64,000 nt of DNA, taken from the NCBI GenBank assembly GCA_037974335.1, contig CM075760.1:61200515-61264514 (forward strand). The letters run 5' to 3'. Shown piece by piece: positions 42,780 to 53,943 of this stretch. The notes beneath the pieces were generated by a model. The model was not told the origin of the DNA and searched no databases. It saw only the letters and a list, made by a program, of their open reading frames with translations. The DNA comes from Prionace glauca (lineage: Eukaryota > Chordata > Chondrichthyes > Carcharhiniformes > Carcharhinidae). The stretch's first letter is position 1; every line of letters begins with the position of its first letter. Both the position numbers and the translations under genes were made by a program.

Positions 42780-44430
42780 GTAACTCTCTATTGTTTGTTC
42801 ATTTGCCTATCAAGATGACTCTTCAATGTGGCTCACTAACGGCCTCAACCACCTCACACTCCAGGCCTCCACCACCCTTTGTGTAAAAACTTCCCTACAC
42901 ATCTTCACTGAACCTTTTCCCCCTTATCTTGAACTTGTGCCTCCTTTTAATTGTCACTTCAGCCCTGGGGGAAAAAAAAAGCTTCCAACTGTTCACCCTA
43001 TCTCTGCCTCACATAATTGCATAAATTTCCATCAGGTCCCCCCTTAGCCTCCGCCTTTCCAGAAAGAACAATCCCAGTTTTTTTCAATTTTTCCTTATAG
43101 TTAATACCCTCCACATCAGGAAACATCCTGGCAAATCTTTTTCTGCGCCCTCCCCAAAGCCTCCACATTCTTCTGATAGTGTGCTGAACCAGAATTGCAT
43201 GCAGTATTCCAAATGAGGCCTAACCAATGTTTTATACAACTGTAAAATAATTTGCCAACCTTTATACTCGATGCATGGTCCGGTGAAGGCAATCTTGACA
43301 CATGCTTTCTTCACCACCTTTTCCACCTGGGCTTCTACTTTAATGGATCTGTGGACATCTACCCCCAGGCCTCTCTGTGTATCTATGCTCCTGATGGTTC
43401 TGCCATTTATTTTGTATCTCCCACCTGAAATGGATCTACCAAAATGCTTCACCTCGTATTTGTCTGGATTAAGTTCCATTTTTCCACCCAATTTTCCAGT
43501 CTATCTACATCCCACTGTATTCTCTGTGTCTTCCTCCAGTTTGTCACTGGAGGGTTCTGTGAATACCCACAGTACAGTCGAAGTGACTGAGTCACTGCTC
43601 CGAGAATTTCCTCTGTTGGAAGTTCATCCGAGATATCCTGCTAATTCTATTCTGAGCAGCACATTGCACTGGTAGTATTCTTGAGATCGCCACATTTCCG
43701 GTTCTGCTTTTCAACTTTCTTCCGAACTCCCTATATTCTGCTTTAAGGACCTCACCACTTTTTATTTACCGATGTCATTTGTACCAATATGTACCACAAC
43801 ATTGGCAGTTCACCGTCCCCCTCCAGCATATCCTGCAACCGCTCTAAAACATCCTTGACCCCGGCATCAAGGAGGCAACATACTGGAGTCTCGTTTGCGA
43901 CACAGAAACAACTATCTGTTACAAATGAATCCCCCATAATTGTTGCATTGCCATATTTTTTCCTATTTCACTCTGCCGCAGAACTGACTCCAGTTCAATG
44001 ATACTTAGATTTGCTGTTTTCCCTTGAGAGACCTTTCCTCTCTACTGAGTAGGGAATTGTTCTCTTCTTTCTCTGCCTGACTGTTATCCTCTTTCTCTGC
44101 CTATCCGTGATCCATTCCCTTCCTGTCTGTGGAATCTTACCGTGTGGTGTGACTGCCTCTCTTATTGTTGTGGTCACGATATTCTTGCTTCGCAGATACT
44201 CCACAGCATCGCCAGGTGCCGCTCCAGTTCCGAAACCCGAACTTCCAAGAGCCTTAGTGAGTTCCTGTGGTGCATCTTGACGATGGCACACACGGCTATC
44301 ACTGTTTGTTGGCAGTAGAGGAAGTGAACGATTGTGGAAAGAGCGCAGCTGAAGACACTTCATGCACCCATGTAGGCCCACGCACTGGCTATGTCCCCGC
44401 TTTCCCATATGGAACACAGGGAGCATGCAA
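42780..44430 (-). mobile_element. LINE with ORF1 esterase and RT traces
   Basis: Minus strand, 5' to 3': an upstream frame ending at 43995, an ORF1 esterase trace (GDSFVTDSCFCVANETPVCC and LLDAGVKDVLERLQDML, 43940-43760), then RT/thumb at 43491-43084 (MELNPDKYEVKHFGRS, LVRPHLEYCMQFW) and a decayed 3' end. The endonuclease and RT core appear deleted. This subfamily differs from the young CR1 copies. Confidence 0.65.
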
Positions 44431-44439
44431 AGCCATACT

Positions 44440-44970
44440 TGGAAGATAGTGTTGAATTCTGGTTGCCAGGCTGCCAGAAGGATGTGGGCGCTTTGGAGAG
44501 GGTACAGAAAAGATTTACCGGAATGTTGTCTTGTCTGGGGGAAATTACTACGAGGAGAGCAGAGACCAAACTTAGTTTGTTCTCACTCGAATGACGCAGG
44601 TTGAGAGGCGAACTGACAGAAGTCTATAAGATTACGAGCGACATGGACAGAATGGATTGTGAGAAGCTTTTTTCTCAGAGTCGAAGAGTCAATTACTGGG
44701 GGCATAGGTTTGCGGTGCAAGAGACAAAGTTTAAAGGAGATATACGAGGCATTTTTTTTATACGGAGGGTGATGGGTGCCTGGAACTCACTGCGAAGGGA
44801 GATAGTGGAAGCAGAAAAGCTAGCAACTTTTAAGGAGCGTGTGAGCAAATACATGAATGGGATGGGAGTAGAGGGACATGGTCCCTGGAAGGGTTTTAGT
44901 TCTGTCGCCAGAATGGTCAGTGACAACTTGGAGGGCCCAAACGCCTGTTCCTGTGCTGTATCTTTGTTCT
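44440..44970 (+). mobile_element. CR1-like LINE 3' fragment
   Basis: Frames read QRFTGMLSCLGE-like, RGELTEVYKITSDMDRMDC and FFIRRVMGAWNSLRREIVEA, then the tail GGGCCCAAACGCCTGTTCC. Confidence 0.75.
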
Positions 44971-45049
44971 TTGTTCGCACGATGGATTTGAGTTCTCTTG
45001 CCATGACTTCCCCTTTAAATTTAATCTTTGTGAGGAGCTTAATCTGAAA

Positions 45050-45770
45050 TATTTTGTTGAATGTATTCAGGAGGAGTTTCTCATTCAGTTTGTGGATGGC
45101 TCAACTAGACAGAGGGCAAAACTTGACCTCCGCTTGGGAAATAAGGAAGGGCAGGTGACAGAAGTGTGAGTGGGGAATCACTTTGGAACCAATGGCCATA
45201 ATTCTCTTGGTTTTAAGATAGCTATGGACAATGATTGGTCTGTCCCAAAGTTAAAATTCTAAATTGGGGCAAGGCCAATTTTGATTATATCAGGCAGGAA
45301 CTTTCAAAAGTTAATTGAGGAAGTCTGTGGGAAAGCAAAGGGGCGTCTGGTAAGTGGTATGCTTTCAAAAGTGTGTTAATCAGGGTTCGGGGTAAATACA
45401 TTCCTCTTAGAGTGAAGAGCAAGCCTGACAGAAGCAGGGAACCCTGGATGAGTCGAGATATTCAGGCCCTAGTCAAGAAGAGAAAGAGGCATATGACGTA
45501 CGTATGGATCACGTGAATCTCTTGAAGATTATAAGGGGTGTAGGACCGGTGTTAAGACAGAAATCAGGAGGGAAAAAAGGGAACATGAAATTGTTTTGGC
45601 AGATGAGGCAAAGGAGAGTCCAAAGAGCTTCTACAAATACATAAAGAATAAAAGAGTAATAAGGGAGAAAATAGGCTCTGTTAAGGATCAACAAGGTCAT
45701 CTATGCGCGGATCCACAAAAGATGAGTGAGATCCTAAATGAATATTTCTCATCAGTTGTTGAGGACAGTC
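45050..45770 (+). mobile_element. LINE endonuclease-to-RT linker fragment
   Basis: Reads SRDIQALVKKRKRHM, TGVKTEIRREKREHEIVLAD, SFYKYIKNKRVIREKIGS and MSEILNEYFSSVV. This is the linker between endonuclease and reverse transcriptase in CR1/L2-like ORF2. Frameshifted. Confidence 0.7.
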
Positions 45771-45985
45771 AATAAATTACTGCGGATGCTGGAATCTGAA
45801 ATCAAAAGAGAAAATGCTGAAAAATCTCAATAAATCTGGCAGCATCTATCGGAAGAGAATAGAGCTGATGTTTTGCGTCCAAAGGGTTATCTGGCCATGA
45901 AACATCAGCTGTTTTCTCTCCTTACAGATACAGCCAGACCTGCTGAGATTTTCCAGCATTTTGTTTTTTGGTTCCAATTTCCACA
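45768..45985. mobile_element. Foldback-type element with inverted ends
   Basis: The left end TACTGCGGATGCTGGAATCTG is mirrored by the right end TTTCCAGCATTTTGTTTTTTG, with the body between reading toward AACATCAGCTG. Similar ends occur near 3895-3960 and 15885-15912. It may be a small non-autonomous DNA element. Confidence 0.45.
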
Positions 45986-46580
45986 GTTTTCCCACTCATT
46001 TAACCTATCTACTTCAATTTGTCGCCTCCTCACATCCACTTCACAATTTAATTCCTCTCTATTATTGTCAGCAAATTTAGCAACCGTACCTTCAGTCCCT
46101 TCATCCAAGTCATTCATATAAATTGCAAAAAGTCGAGGCTCCAGCACTGATCCCTAGGAAAAACATTAAGCGCATTTACCCTATCCGTGGCTGTCATGAT
46201 CGCATACACCTCTACAAGATCCCCCTCAGTCTCCTGCGCTCCAATGAAATAAGTCCTAGCCTGTCCAGTCTTTCCCGATAACTCAGTCCTTTGAGTCCTG
46301 GCAACACCCTTGTAAATGTCTTCTGCACTGTCTCCAGTTTAATAACATTCTTCCTATAGCAAGGCGAGCAGAATACTCCAGGCGCGGTCTCACCAATGTC
46401 CTGTGCAACAGTAATATAACTTCCCAACTTCTATACTCAATGCCCTGACCGATGAAGGCCAGCATGCCAGAAGCCTTCTTCATTGCCCTATCTAACTGTG
46501 ACTTCACCTTCAGAGAACAGTACATCTGACCTCCAAGATCCCTCTTTTCGACGATCCCTGTGGTGCACTACTTGTCACAT
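45985..46580 (-). mobile_element. CR1-like LINE fragment
   Basis: Minus-strand traces: LEPRLFAIYMNDLDEGTEGT (RT palm), SLKVKSQLDRAMKKASGMLA, FIGQGIEYRSWEVILLLHR and LVRPRLEYSARL. The catalytic box reads FADNN where FADDT is expected. Frameshifted. Confidence 0.75.
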
Positions 46581-46589
46581 TACAAAATT

Positions 46590-47370
46590 AGAAAATTACA
46601 ATAAAATAGATCCTATTGTCGACAGCGAGGAACGTTATCAAAAATTGCAGCAGGACTTTGATCATCTGGGGAAGTCTACCGAGAAATGGCAAATGGGGAT
46701 CAAATCAGATAAGTGTGAGGCGTTACGTTATGGAAAGTCAAATCAAGGTTCGACTTTCATAGTAAATGGTAGGATCTTCGGGAATATTTTGGCACAGAGG
46801 AATCCTGGAGTTCAGGTGCACTGTTGTATAAAGGTAGATAAGGCAGTGGAGAAGGATTTTGGCATGCTGAGCTTCATCAGACAGGGCATTGAGTATAGAA
46901 ATTGGGAAGTCATGCTGCAGTTGTGCAGGGTGTTGGTGAGACCGCACCTGGAGTATTGTGTTCAGTTCTGGTCGCCTTGCTGTAGGAAAAATGTTATTAA
47001 ACTGGAGACAGCACACAGGAGATTTACAAGGATGTTGCCAGGACTCAAAAGACTGAATTATATGGAGAGATTGGACAAACTAGACTTCTCTCTTTGTAGC
47101 ATAGGAGACTGAGAGGTGATCTTCTCGATGATATAAAATCACGAGAGGCATGGATTGGGTGAATGCACTCAAAGTTTTCCCCGGGTTGGGGATTCGAGAA
47201 CTAACCGGCACAGGTTTAACCTAAAAGGGGAAATAATTAATGGGAACTTTTGGAACATTTTTTTAAACAGAGGGTGATACGTATGTGGAATGAGCTGCCA
47301 GAGTAAGTGGTTGAGGCAGGACACGGACAAAATTTAAAAGGCATTTGGACAGATATATCGATACGAAAGG
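46590..47370 (+). mobile_element. CR1-like LINE fragment
   Basis: Frames MGIKSDKCEALRYGKSNQ, KAVEKDFGMLSFIRQGIEYR, LVRPHLEYCVQFWSP and RRFTRMLPGLKRLNYMERL. It is related to the 45985-46580 piece in opposite orientation. Confidence 0.8.
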
Positions 47371-47374
47371 TAGA

Positions 47375-47592
47375 ATTCCTCGATCAGTAAAGCAGTTGAG
47401 GCCACCTCATTTAATGCTTTTAAGGCGTGGATCGATAAATCTTTGAACTGTAAAGAAATTAAAGATTATGGTGAGAGGGCGGATAAATGGAACTGAGTCC
47501 ACGAAAAGATCAGCCATGATCTCATTGAATGGCAGAGCAGGCTCAAGGGGCCAAATGGCCGGCTCCTGCTCCTAATTCTTATGTTCTTATGT
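47375..47592 (+). mobile_element. CR1 3' end (TTCTTATG type)
   Basis: Terminal coding trace, AGCCATGATCTCATTGAATG, and the tail TTCTTATGTTCTTATG at about 47577-47592. Confidence 0.8.
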
Positions 47593-47599
47593 TTAAAGG

Positions 47600-48300
47600 G
47601 ATATGGGCCAAATACAGGCATATGGGGTTAGCTTAGATGGAAATTTTGGTCGACGTGGAGCAGTTTGGGCCAAGGGCCTGTCTCCATGCTGTAGATTCTG
47701 TGATTCTTTGGCCCATTTATTCCTGTGTCTTGTTTCCTGTTCTCAAACTTCTGTCCAAGAGATTCTATTTTCGGCAATAAATAACTGCATGCCCCGCACT
47801 GTTTTGTGGTTTTAAGTATTATAAATCCGGCTCCATCGGCAGGGAGAGATAGAGAGTGAAACATATTGACTTTAAAGAGGGAATTGGATAAGTAACTGAA
47901 TGGGAACTTTTCACAGGGATATGGGAAATGGGCAGGGAAATTGGATTAATTGGTGGAGTGAGACCATGGAAGGATCCAAATTTAATAATGAGAATATTAA
48001 AATGGAGCTTCTGCCAGAACGGGGACAGATGTGGGACAGTGATAATGGGTGAATGCAGCACGGTGAGAGTTAGGGGATGGGAAACAGGATTTCAGATGAT
48101 GTGATATTTTTGCAGCATTGTAACAAGAGCTATGTGAGCGGTGGAATAATCTAGTCGGCATTTACCTATGATACAGGCAAGGATTTATTCAGTAGCTGGT
48201 CTGATGCAGAGATGGAAATGTCTACTGTGGTGGAGATGGCTGTGAACTGGATTGGAGATGGAGAGAATATGGGGACAGAAATCCCTTCAAATCAAAAGGC
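47600..48300. other. No gene seen (GPCR intron)
   Basis: Possible remnants of LINE tails (GGGCCTGTCTCCATGCTG near 47676). Otherwise unassigned. Confidence 0.4.
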
Positions 48301-48309
48301 TTACAGATA

Positions 48310-48642
48310 GAAATCATAAAATCCTACAGTGCAGAAGGAGGCCATTCGGCCCATCGAGTCTGCAGGCCCAGAATTCCACCCAGGCCGTATCCCAGTAACC
48401 CCTCTTATTTATCCCGCTAATCCCTCTAACCTACGAATCCTGGGAAAGTAAGGGAGAAATTTGCGCAGCCAATGTAGCTAACCCGCATATCCTTGGACTG
48501 TGGGACGAAACTGGAGGAGACTCACGCAGACACGGGGAGAGCATGCAATCCCCACACAGACAATGACCCAAACTGGGAATGGAACCCGGGTCCCTGCTCT
48601 GTGAGGCAACACTGCTAACCACTCTGCCACCATGCCACCTAA
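48310..48642 (-). mobile_element. tRNA-headed SINE
   Basis: Complete in reverse complement: head GGTGGCAGAGTGGTTAGCAG, GTCATTGTCTGTGTGGGG, CCGAATGGCCTCCTTCTGC at the 3' end, and TAGGATTTTATGATTTC tail. Confidence 0.88.
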
Positions 48643-48829
48643 AATCATGTGTATGGGCTCATCCCAAATCCGATATGGGCTGGGGGGTGGCAGTGAAGTC
48701 AGGTGGGCCGGGAACAGAGTTTGTGATGGGAACAGAAAACAATGGCTTCCATCTTCAACAAAGTAAACGGCAAGAATAGGCATGAAGTTAAATAGTTTGC
48801 CCAATAAATAAGAGATAGGGGATACTTAC

Positions 48830-49094
48830 CAGGGACACCAACAATAGCCAGGGTGGGATAGTAACCTGCTTGAATAATGTGAAGTATAAAGTAGATCCGC
48901 AGTGCTAAGGACAGCCAATCACTATATTCAGAAAGATATAACAGTGCCTGGGATAAACCCCTGTCCATTAGTGGGACATTCCAATCTTTTATTCTCAGAT
49001 TCTGATTCACTGTTGTAACATTCCGTTCTATTGTTCTGAGATTCTGATCCACTGTTGTAACATTCCAATCCATTGTCCTCAGATTCTGATCCAT
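48830..49094 (-). CDS. GPR139-like GPCR, exon 1
   Basis: Reads MDQNLRTMDW, two NVTT N-glycosylation sequons (Asn 11 and 25), then LHIIQAGYYPTLAIVGVP and a donor CCCTG|GTAAGT at 48830/48829. YYPTLAIVGVP is the start of TM1 in GPR139-like receptors. Joined in phase 1 to 39128 it gives GVPVNIVTIVIL, the expected TM1, so the two exons belong to one gene with an intron of about 9.7 kb. The N-terminus is built of ~45-bp tandem repeats (about 48975-49195). The chosen start is the first in-frame ATG after an upstream stop, and an extra 5' exon cannot be excluded. Confidence 0.78.
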
Positions 49095-49195
49095 TATTGG
49101 AAGCTTCCAATCTCTTGTTCTCAGATTCTGATATACTGTTGGAAGATTCCAATCTCTTGTTCTCAGACTCCGATCTCAGACCCTCTTTCTGGAAC
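48975..49195 (-). repeat. ~45-bp tandem repeat in GPCR N-terminus
   Basis: About five units of a 45-bp repeat containing AGAATCTGAGAACAA and GATTGGAATG. The unit is divisible by three, so copy-number change keeps the frame. In the receptor frame it encodes the NVTT-bearing extracellular tail. Confidence 0.85.
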
Positions 49196-49649
49196 TGTTG
49201 GTTCTTGTCAGTACCAGAGTTGATCCTGCTGCTAACATTATGGGGTATCACTCTGAAAGGAGGCCCTTATTAATGAAAAAGGGAAACCCTCCAGTGGCAC
49301 ATTTGGGATCCATGGAGACTGACATTAATTACAGTCACAGAACAAACAAGTTCAGTTAACACATTTCAATCCAAAACATTTTATATCACAATCAAGTCAA
49401 AGATGTCTTCACTGGTGTGGGATATATGATGGTCACTGAGGACAGAAATAGTGGAAATAGTGGGTTTGCTGACGATAATCTTTCAATACTCCTTGGATAT
49501 GGGATTGCTGGCAGAGGATATGAGGTTGTTAATTTTCCAGCTGAATTATAAAAAGGAGAATGGGATTATCCCTGAAAACACTGGGCAGTCAGTCAGGAGG
49601 ACGGGAACCTATGTAAGGAATCCGAGAAGGAGGGAGAAAGGTCAAAATG

Positions 49650-50640
49650 TGGGGAGAGTGATCCAACTATGTCAATAATCAGGAACAAGGTTAAGAGGAA
49701 GGAGGACTCAGGAGATGTTATTAATGGAAGTGTTAGAATTCAAAAAGAAACTATAAAAACTGGTATAAAGCCACTTTATCTGAATGCTCGTAGCATTCGA
49801 AACAAGGTAAGTGAGTTGACAGCACAAATCATCGCGAACAAGTATGATTTGGTGGCCATTACAGAGGCGTGGTTGCAGGATGGTCACAACTGGGAGTTAA
49901 ATATCCAGGGGATTCAGGCTGTTCAAAGGGACCGACAGAAAGGTAAATGAGGTGCTGTACCTGAATTTTAAGAATGACATCAGGGCAGTAGTGAGAAATA
50001 ACATGGGTTTTATGGAGAAAAGATTAAATCTATTTGTGTGGAGATTAGAAATAGTGAAGAGAAAAGGTCATTGCTAGGCGTAGTCTATACGCTGCCAAAT
50101 AATGACATCATAGTGGGGCGAGTATTAAACGAAGAAATAACTGATGCATGTAAAACTGGTACAGCACTTATCATGGGGGACTTTAATCTGCATATCAATT
50201 GGTCAAACCAGGTCAGTCAAGGCAGCCACGAGGAGGTGTTCATAGAATGGATCTGCAATAGCTTCCTTGAACAGTATTCAATGGAACCTACAAGGGAGCA
50301 AGCTATCCTAGATCTGGTCCTGTAAATGAGATGGAACAATTAATGATCTTACAGTTAGGGATCCTCCTGGAAGAAGTGATCTCATTACGGTTGAATTTAA
50401 AATACAGATGAAGCACGAGAAGGTTAAATCCAAAACCACTATTTTTTTGCTCAAACAAGGAGACGACAAAGGGAAGAGGGAGGAATTGGTTACGGTAGAC
50501 TGGGAACAAAAACTTTATAGTGGGACAATTGAGGAACAGTGGAGGACTTTCAAAGCGATCTTTCACACTGCTCAGCAAAAGTATATACCAGTGATAAGGA
50601 ACGACTGTAGAAAAAAAGATAATCAGCCATGGATATCTTA
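49650..50640 (+). mobile_element. LINE endonuclease-domain fragment
   Basis: Coding traces of an AP-type endonuclease: PLYLNARSIRNKVSELTAQI, YDLVAITEAWL (catalytic Glu), SLLGVVYTLP, ALIMGDFNLHINW (catalytic Asp-Phe-Asn), AILDLVL. The frame is broken near 49947 and beyond 50325. CR1/L2-like. Confidence 0.8.
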
Positions 50641-51650
50641 GAAATAGAGGACATCATTATGTTTAAGTCAGAGATAGATGGATTTCTGCTTGGGAAACGG
50701 ACCAAAGATTATGGGGTCGGAGTACGAAATTGGGGTCGAGAAATCCCACAGGAGCGGCATTATGGCACAATGATTACCACTGCTGCCCCATAGCGCCAGG
50801 GACCCGGTTCGATTTCAGCCTCGGGTGAATGTGTGGAGTCTGCACGTTCTCCCCGTGTCTGTGTGGGTCTCCTCCGGATGTTCCTGTTTCCTCCCACAGT
50901 CCAACCATACGCGGGTTAGATTGATTGCCCATGACAAATTGACCCTAGTGTCAGGGGGATGGCATGGTAAATATGTGGCGTTACAGTAATGGGCCTGAGT
51001 GGGATTGAATCACAGAATACAATCCCTACAGTGCAGGAGGAGGACATTTGACCCATCGAGCCTGCGCCGACAACAATCCTACCCAGGCCCTGTGCTGTCC
51101 CCGTAACCCCACACCTTTACCTTCTAATCCCCCTGACATTAAGGAGCAATTTACCGTGGCTAATCAACCCAATCAACATCCTTGGAGTGTTCGGTTCAGA
51201 ATTGTGGCCGGTTCAGACTAGATGGGCCGGATGGCCTCCTTGTGCACTGTAGGGATTCTCTGATTCTGCGGGGATTTTAAACATATCGGCCATGATTGAA
51301 TGGTGGAATGGACACGAATGGGCCGAATGGTTTAATTCTGCTGCTATCTCTTATGGCCTTGTCAGTGAAGCTGATTCTTCCCTCTCACCACACACTGTAC
51401 CCACTCAGTCACTGAGTCTCAGATATGTAATAGTGAAGGTCAAAGAGCTTCAGCTGATCACTGAAACTCATTGAAACCTTATCTCAATCTATGACGGGTA
51501 GATTGCAAATTGTTGATTGGAGGGAACTTTGAGATCAGAAAGTGACGTTAAAATCAGATTCTGTTCCGGCAGTGCTTGGAGTTTTAAAGGTTAGTCACAG
51601 CCCCGAGCTCTGCAGCCGCCATGGAGTTCCTCACTGTCTGCATTGTGTTC
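50640..51650 (+). repeat. Upstream part of cassette C, copy of V10 upstream
   Basis: Matches 30960-31930: LINE 3' end, nested SINE pair (50755-51265), then the V promoter and leader. This sets the 5' limit of the duplicated V10/V11 unit at or before the LINE fragment. Confidence 0.85.
51543..51550 (+). promoter_or_regulatory. CRE-like site in V11 promoter
   Basis: AGTGACGTTA, 70 bp before the V11 start codon, conserved with V10. Confidence 0.5.
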
Positions 51651-52192
51651 GGGCTGTTTCTTATCAGTAAGGATGACTCCAATCTGGTTAAATGTTATCG
51701 CGATCTGAACCTTTAGCTCTGATTCTCCCCAGTGGTGGTCCTTGACCGTGCTGTGCATTTCCACCATCATTTGTTTTTATTTCATAACTCCAGTTATGTC
51801 GCGGTGAATATAAAGTGTTAATATTATTTCAGCAGCGCATCTAACAGTTAGATTTTTTTTCTTCTTTTTGAACACGTTACAGATCCGAGTGATGGAGATT
51901 TTGTTTCTCAGCCGCAGTCTTTAGAGGGGAGAGAAGGTGAAACGGTGACTATCCGATGTACCTACAACACTACAGCAAAAAGCTATGCCTTGTATTGGTA
52001 CAGACAGCAGCCACAGAAAGACTTGCAGTTCATTATATGGAAAAAATCCTGGAATACAGAACAAGCAGACAGAGGGGAAGGTTTTGGATCCCGTTTCTTT
52101 TCTGGTCTCCAGACCTCGGCTAAATTAACTACTTTAACCATCTGGAAGCTACAGCTGATTGACGCTGGCCGCTATTACTGCGCTTTCAGATT
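51621..52192 (+). CDS. V11: intact TCR alpha/delta-type V gene
   Basis: Leader 51621-51666 encodes MEFLTVCIVFGLFLI with donor CA|GTAAGG. The intron is 216 bp. The V exon 51883-52192 (acceptor GTTACAG) reads GDFVSQPQSL, TVTIRCTYNTT (first Cys plus an N-linked sequon), YALYWYRQQPQKDLQFIIWK (core Trp), GSRFFSGL and DAGRYYCAFRF. No stop. It is the intact reference for V1 and V10. Its product would be a T-cell receptor variable domain. Confidence 0.9.
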
Positions 52193-52232
52193 CACAGTGA
52201 TAGAAATCAGTCTCACCCCCTGTACAAAAACT
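52193..52232 (+). other. RSS of V11 (24-bp spacer)
   Basis: Heptamer CACAGTG (52193-52199), spacer of 24 bp (one T more than V1 and V10, in CCCCCTGT), nonamer ACAAAAACT (52224-52232). Confidence 0.88.
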
Positions 52233-52444
52233 GCCTCACACCTATCATTGGGTGCTCCAATCTGTTGAGGTTTGTGTGGAGAATCGCAGAAAGTAACAGT
52301 CAGATTGAGCAGCGGCGCTGTCAGCCGCTCAGACACAACCCAGAGGAAACCACATTAACCTCGGATCAAACTGTCACCCAATTCAATCCAGGATCGGCTG
52401 AGACAACACACAGCAGAATCCCATCAGACTGAAAGGTTAATCAG

Positions 52445-52498
<54 letters not shown>

Positions 52499-53448
52499 AG
52501 CTACTAGTTAAAGAGTTTATGTTTCGTTTCCAATTGTTATTTTCTTCAATTCAGGCTTGTCTGGGAAGATCAGTTTCACCAAATAAAGGTTCCTCAGATT
52601 TAAAAATGTTTCAAAGCTGCCTGACAGCAGCTCATGGATTCCGGAGCTGTGAGATTTAACCCGGGAATGGGACGATAGAAAAGGGGGCGGGGCGGTAGGG
52701 CATATCTCCGGCTGACAAAGAGAGTGATGAAGATGAGGTTGAGGGAGTGAACACAAGATAGAACAGGTGGGGAGAAATGTATGTCTAAAAACAGTTCAAT
52801 CTGAGAACTGAGAAATAAGCAGCGATCAAAATAATGCAGCAGGTCAAAGAATGTGACTGTAAGGCAGGTCTGAGCAAGATACAAATGTAAACTGGTGATA
52901 ACTTGAAAGGTGTGTTTTTCTATCACTGTGCATAGTTCCTGTTAAAAACTGAGCAATGTTCCTATGCAGGTGAGTGTGGCCCAGTCTTTGCATCAGCTCA
53001 ACGGCTCCCTATATTCAATGCTGCAATATCTGAGATGTTTAGCCGTGGAACTGTTTTAGGAATCCTTCAGTGGATCAGCCCTGTCATTGTCTGGTTCCTC
53101 TGGTTAATGTTTAAGTAATTTCAAAGACTAGGTGGCTGAATGAGACCTCAGCAGGGCATCGGCTCAGTGCTCGCTAACTCTCCATGTCTAAACGTTTGAT
53201 CAACTGTGCTATGCAGGCAAGTATGTCCTTACTCCCTGAGCTGTACACTTCCTATATCACCCAGTGCACCTATACACTTTGAGAGAGATATAAAAGACAT
53301 TGACATAGGCAAGAGTGAGTTTAAGTGGAATGATACAGAAACAATCCAACTGAGGGACCAAGATGAATGCGGCCTGAGAGCAGTGAATGATACAGATACA
53401 CACCAAGGAAGGACATTGCTGCAGGTGAGTATTTATAAATACAGACAC
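52233..53448 (+). repeat. 3' flank of cassette C (V11)
   Basis: Near copy of 245-1455, with an expanded GA microsatellite at 52448-52497. It ends abruptly at ACACATTAGA where a SINE follows. Confidence 0.88.
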
Positions 53449-53454
53449 ACATTA

Positions 53455-53797
53455 GAACATAGAACCCTACAGTGCAGAAACAGGCCCTTCGGCCCATCGA
53501 GTCTGTACCGAACACAATCCCACCCAGACCCTATTCCCATATCCCTACACATTTACCTGCTAATCCCTCTAACCTACACATCCCAGGACACTAAGGGGCA
53601 ATTTTAGCATAGCCAATGAACCTAACCCGCACATCTTTGGACTGTGGGAGGAAACCGGAGCACCCGGAGAAAACCCACGCAGACACGAGGAGAATGTGCA
53701 AACTCCACACAGGCAGTGACCCGAGCCGGGAATCGAACCCAGGACCCAGGAGCTGTGAAGCAGCAGTGCTAACCACTGTGCTACCGTGCCGCCACAC
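53455..53797 (-). mobile_element. tRNA-headed SINE
   Basis: Complete in reverse complement. Head GGCACGGTAGCACAGTGGTT, box B-like GGTTCGATTCC, 3' end GATGGGCCGAAGGGCCTG and GTAGGGTTCTATG. It interrupts the cassette C flank. Confidence 0.9.
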
Positions 53798-53943
53798 ACT
53801 GGACAAGAGTAAACTTCCGTTCAACATCCACACTGTTAGCACCACTTAGAGTTCTGAAGGTTTCAGTCAATTTGCCTCTTACTCTTTTGAACTCTCTGGG
53901 TACAAACCTGACGTCATTATCCTTTTCTCATAAGATAACCCAA

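Noticed and set aside
48928-49251. 107-codon frame MIPHNVSS... as the GPCR start
   Set aside because: It is in another frame from YYPTLAIVGVP and its openness comes from the 45-bp repeat. An alternative upstream exon cannot be excluded.
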